From Rhodospirillaceae bacterium (GTDB lineage: Bacteria > Pseudomonadota > Alphaproteobacteria > DSM-16000 > Inquilinaceae), in NCBI GenBank assembly GCA_020425485.1, contig JAGQRL010000206.1, positions 1-8,695 on the forward strand: DNA of 8,695 nt, read 5' to 3'. The position numbers and the translations under genes were made by a program. Under the pieces are notes generated by a model that saw only the letters and a program-made list of their open reading frames with translations, had not been told where the DNA came from and did not search any database. This document shows positions 6,922-8,695 of this stretch, in pieces (the first letter of the stretch is position 1; each line of letters opens with the position of its first letter).

Positions 6922-6927
6922 CTTGCC

Positions 6928-7920
6928 ATGATGACCCGTACCCTCGGCCGCGGCGGTCCCGCGGTCTCCGCCCTCGGCCTCGGCTGCATGGGCATGTCGG
7001 ACTTCTACGGCCCCGCCGACCGGGCGGAGAGCATCGCCACCGTCCATGCCGCCCTGGAGGCCGGCATCACCCTGTTCGACACCGGCGACTTCTACGGCCT
7101 CGGCCACAACGAGCTGCTGTTGGCCGAAGCGCTGAAGGGCCGCCGCGACAAGGCGTTCATCCAGGTGAAGTTCGGCGCCCAGCGCGACCCGGCGCGCAAC
7201 TTCATCGGCTTCGACCTGCGCCCCGCGGCCATCAAGACCTGGCTGGCCTACAGCCTGGTGCGCCTGGGCACGGACTATATCGACCTCTACCAGCCGGCCC
7301 GTGTGGACCCCGCCGTACCCTTCGAGGACGTGATCGGCACGCTGGCCGACCTGAAGCAGGCCGGCTACATCCGCCATATCGGCGTCTCGGAAGTCGGCGC
7401 CGATACGCTGCGCCGCGCCCAGGCCGTGCACCCCGTCGCCGAGCTGCAGATCGAATACTCCCTGCTGACCCGCGGCATCGAAAAGGCGATCCTGCCGGCG
7501 GCGCGCGAGTTGGGCGTGGCCATCACCGCCTATGGCGTGCTGTCGCGCGGGCTGATCGGCGGAAGCTGGGCCAAGGGGTCGAGCGGCCAGGCGCAGGACT
7601 ACCGCGCCCACCTGCCGCGCTTCTCCGGCGACAACCTCGCCCACAACCGGGCCATGGTGGAGGCCCTGGCGGCCATCGCCGCCGACAAGGGGGTGACGGT
7701 GGCGCAACTGGCCATCGCCTGGGTGGCGAGCCGGGGCGAGGACATCATCCCGCTGATCGGTGCGCGCAAGCGCAGCCACCTGGCCGACGCCGTCGCCGCC
7801 ATGGCGGTGGAGTTGACAGCCGAGGACCTCGCCCGGATAGAGGAGGCCGTTCCCACCGATGCCGCCGGCGACCGCTACCCGGCCCCGCAGATGGCCATGC
7901 TGGACAGCGAACGGAGCTAG
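6928..7920 (+). CDS. Aldo/keto reductase, subfamily lacking the tetrad histidine
   Basis: 330 residues, the usual length for the family: NAD(P)H-dependent oxidoreductases with a TIM-barrel fold that reduce aldehydes or ketones in the cytoplasm. Seen: the N-terminal hairpin and VSALGLGCMGMS (13-24), LFDTGDFYGLGHNE (49-62) with the catalytic D51 and Y56, K81 in VKFG, and RHIGVSEVG (149-157), LQIEYSLLTRGIE (173-185), AYGVLSRGLI (201-210) and IPLIGARKRSHL (274-285). The usual catalytic-tetrad histidine in YYQHRVDP is absent: the sequence is YQPARVDP, with A124 at its place. I recall this replacement from a group of related bacterial reductases, so it is probably a subfamily trait. The substrate cannot be named. 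A GGAGG (6917-6921) supports the ATG at 6928; the adjacent ATG at 6931 is equally possible. The TetR regulator follows 131 bases downstream on the same strand. Confidence 0.95.
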   Translation: MMTRTLGRGGPAVSALGLGCMGMSDFYGPADRAESIATVHAALEAGITLFDTGDFYGLGHNELLLAEALKGRRDKAFIQVKFGAQRDPARNFIGFDLRPAAIKTWLAYSLVRLGTDYIDLYQPARVDPAVPFEDVIGTLADLKQAGYIRHIGVSEVGADTLRRAQAVHPVAELQIEYSLLTRGIEKAILPAARELGVAITAYGVLSRGLIGGSWAKGSSGQAQDYRAHLPRFSGDNLAHNRAMVEALAAIAADKGVTVAQLAIAWVASRGEDIIPLIGARKRSHLADAVAAMAVELTAEDLARIEEAVPTDAAGDRYPAPQMAMLDSERS

Positions 7921-7942
7921 AGCGTTTGCAGTCTTCACGGCC

Positions 7943-8014
7943 CCGGCCCACTCCCCCGCCCGGCCACCCAATATTTTGCACTGGCTTGGGCGGCCGGGCG
8001 GGGACGTGGGCTGG
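7943..8014 (+). terminator. Long imperfect hairpin between reductase and TetR gene
   Basis: The core is a perfect 12-pair stem, CCCCGCCCGGCC (7954-7965) with GGCCGGGCGGGG (7992-8003). Inside it, past one mismatch, CCCAA (7967-7971) pairs with TTGGG (7986-7990). Outside it, past a 2x2 mismatch, 7943-7951 pairs with 8006-8014 over nine pairs with one G-U. That is about 26 pairs in 72 bases, with a 14-base AT-rich loop. No T-run follows. It starts 22 bases after the reductase stop and ends 37 bases before the TetR ATG. It may terminate or attenuate transcription between the two genes, or stabilise the reductase message. Confidence 0.5.
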
Positions 8015-8051
8015 TGCCGCCTGATCGACAATCCCTGGTTCACCGCCCGCC

Positions 8052-8642
8052 ATGACCGACACCAGCCTGACCCCGGACCGCATTCTCGACGCCACCGAAC
8101 AGGTGCTGCGGCGCTTCGGGCCGGACAAGGCGACGGTGGTGGACGTGGCGCGCGCGCTGGATGTCAGCCACGGCAGCATCTACCGCCACTTCCCCAGCAA
8201 GGCGGCCCTGCGCGATGCGGTGGCGGAGCGCTGGCTGCACCGGGTGGCCGCCCCGCTGGAGGCCATCGCCGCAGCCGACGGGCTGGCCGATGCCAAGCTG
8301 CGCCGCTGGCTGGAGGAGCTGATCGCCCAGAAGCGGCGCAAGGTGCGCGACGACCCGGAGATGTTCGCCACCTATGTGGCGCTCGCGCAGGAATCGCGCG
8401 GGGCGGTGGACCGCCATGTGGCGGAGCTGCTGGGCCAGATCCGCGCCATCATCGATGCCGGCTGCGCCGATGCGGTGTTTTTCGTGGCCGATGGGGCCGC
8501 CGCCGCCCGCGCGGTGTTGCAGGCAACCGCGCGCTTCCACCACCCCGCCCATGCCGCGGAGTGGGACGACCCCCAGATCGACCGCGACTTTGAGGCGGTC
8601 TGGCATCTGGTCCTCGCCGGGCTCAAGGGTGGTGCGGCCTGA
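8052..8642 (+). CDS. TetR-family transcriptional regulator
   Basis: 196 residues, typical for TetR repressors, which bind a palindromic operator as dimers through an N-terminal helix-turn-helix and release it when a ligand occupies the C-terminal domain. Seen: the N-terminal domain at about residues 8-55, with RILDATEQVLRRFG (10-23), TVVDVARALDVSHGSIYRHF (28-47, the helix-turn-helix) and PSKAALRDAVAERWL (48-62). The C-terminal domain is divergent and all-helical, and includes FHHPAHAAEW (162-171) before a closing helix, a pattern reminiscent of the YjdC-type C-terminal domain. The ligand is unknown. There is no Shine-Dalgarno before the ATG at 8052, so the message may be leaderless or weakly translated. 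It follows the reductase on the same strand; control of the reductase, itself or both is likely by gene order. Candidate operators are the inverted repeats at 6857-6874 and 7943-8014. Confidence 0.93.
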   Translation: MTDTSLTPDRILDATEQVLRRFGPDKATVVDVARALDVSHGSIYRHFPSKAALRDAVAERWLHRVAAPLEAIAAADGLADAKLRRWLEELIAQKRRKVRDDPEMFATYVALAQESRGAVDRHVAELLGQIRAIIDAGCADAVFFVADGAAAARAVLQATARFHHPAHAAEWDDPQIDRDFEAVWHLVLAGLKGGAA

Positions 8643-8646
8643 GCTG

Positions 8647-8655
8647 TGCTATGAT
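8647..8655 (+). promoter_or_regulatory. Extended -10-like motif after the TetR gene
   Basis: TGCTATGAT (8647-8655) matches the extended -10 form TGn followed by TATGAT, five of six bases of the consensus hexamer. It lies just after the TetR stop and could serve a gene beyond the right edge. No -35 match is visible at 17 bases upstream, so this rests on the -10 alone. Confidence 0.3.
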
Positions 8656-8661
8656 GGGCCT

Positions 8662-8685
8662 TGCGGCACCACCCCGATGCGGCAC
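8662..8685 (+). repeat. Short direct repeat TGCGGCAC, two copies 16 bases apart
   Basis: TGCGGCAC occurs at 8662-8669 and 8678-8685, just downstream of the -10-like motif, about where transcription would start. It could be a binding site for a regulator; two 8-base copies in GC-rich DNA may also be chance. Confidence 0.3.
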
Positions 8686-8695
8686 GGGCTCCCCA

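Larger units (their letters stand above)
6479..6927. other. 449-base stretch without a convincing gene
   Basis: Short open frames exist on both strands (for example 6545-6808 plus and 6515-6805 minus), but they overlap one another, have no ribosome binding site I can see, and resemble no family I know. Two compositional zones are visible: GC-rich with strong hairpins up to about 6783, then AT-rich with nested inverted repeats up to about 6893, leading into the reductase leader. GACGGGTCCT occurs twice in the same orientation (6523-6532 and 6775-6784), near the two ends of the GC-rich zone. I read the first zone as 3'-end or non-coding RNA structure and the second as the promoter region of the reductase. 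Confidence 0.6.

Noticed and set aside
6874..8043. 389-codon open frame on the minus strand opposite the reductase
   Set aside because: The reductase on the plus strand has unmistakable motifs; the opposite frame has a G-, R- and H-rich translation without motifs and starts inside the intergenic hairpin region.

Overview
The window is about 8.7 kb of very GC-rich DNA whose genes favour G or C at third codon positions. The gene content (GlnE, an AsmA/YhdP-like envelope protein beside it, a secreted Sel1-repeat protein, an aldo/keto reductase and a TetR regulator) and the GC level suggest a Gram-negative proteobacterium, most likely an alphaproteobacterium. That assignment is inference; there is no rRNA or other phylogenetic marker here.

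Layout. (1) Positions 1-1050, minus strand: the N-terminal 350 codons of glnE, running off the left edge. (2) 1063-4332, plus strand: a ~1090-residue AsmA/YhdP-like protein with one N-terminal membrane anchor, divergent from glnE with almost no gap. (3) 4333-4603: a non-coding gap with a weak hairpin after the stop, a structured palindromic stretch and an operator-like inverted repeat. (4) 4604-6478, plus strand: an exported Sel1/TPR-repeat protein of 624 residues with a C-terminal part I do not recognise. (5) 6479-6927: 449 bases without a convincing gene. Its first two thirds are GC-rich with two strong hairpins; the last ~110 bases are an unusually AT-rich regulatory block ending in a hairpin that buries the next gene's ribosome binding site. 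(6) 6928-7920, plus strand: an aldo/keto reductase that lacks the usual catalytic-tetrad histidine. (7) 7921-8051: a gap filled by a long imperfect hairpin. (8) 8052-8642, plus strand: a TetR-family regulator. (9) 8643-8695: the start of another intergenic region with an extended -10-like motif and a short direct repeat.

How the genes relate. glnE (nitrogen control through glutamine synthetase), the AsmA-like protein (envelope lipid homeostasis) and the Sel1 protein (envelope, role unknown) look like independent housekeeping or envelope genes. The reductase and the TetR regulator are the one pair that looks functionally linked: the regulator probably controls the reductase, itself, or both. 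No mobile element, CRISPR array, tRNA, rRNA or defence system was seen. The most interesting signals are non-coding: the hairpin over the reductase Shine-Dalgarno sequence, the AT-rich block with nested inverted repeats before it, the two hairpins after the Sel1 gene, and the hairpin between reductase and regulator.
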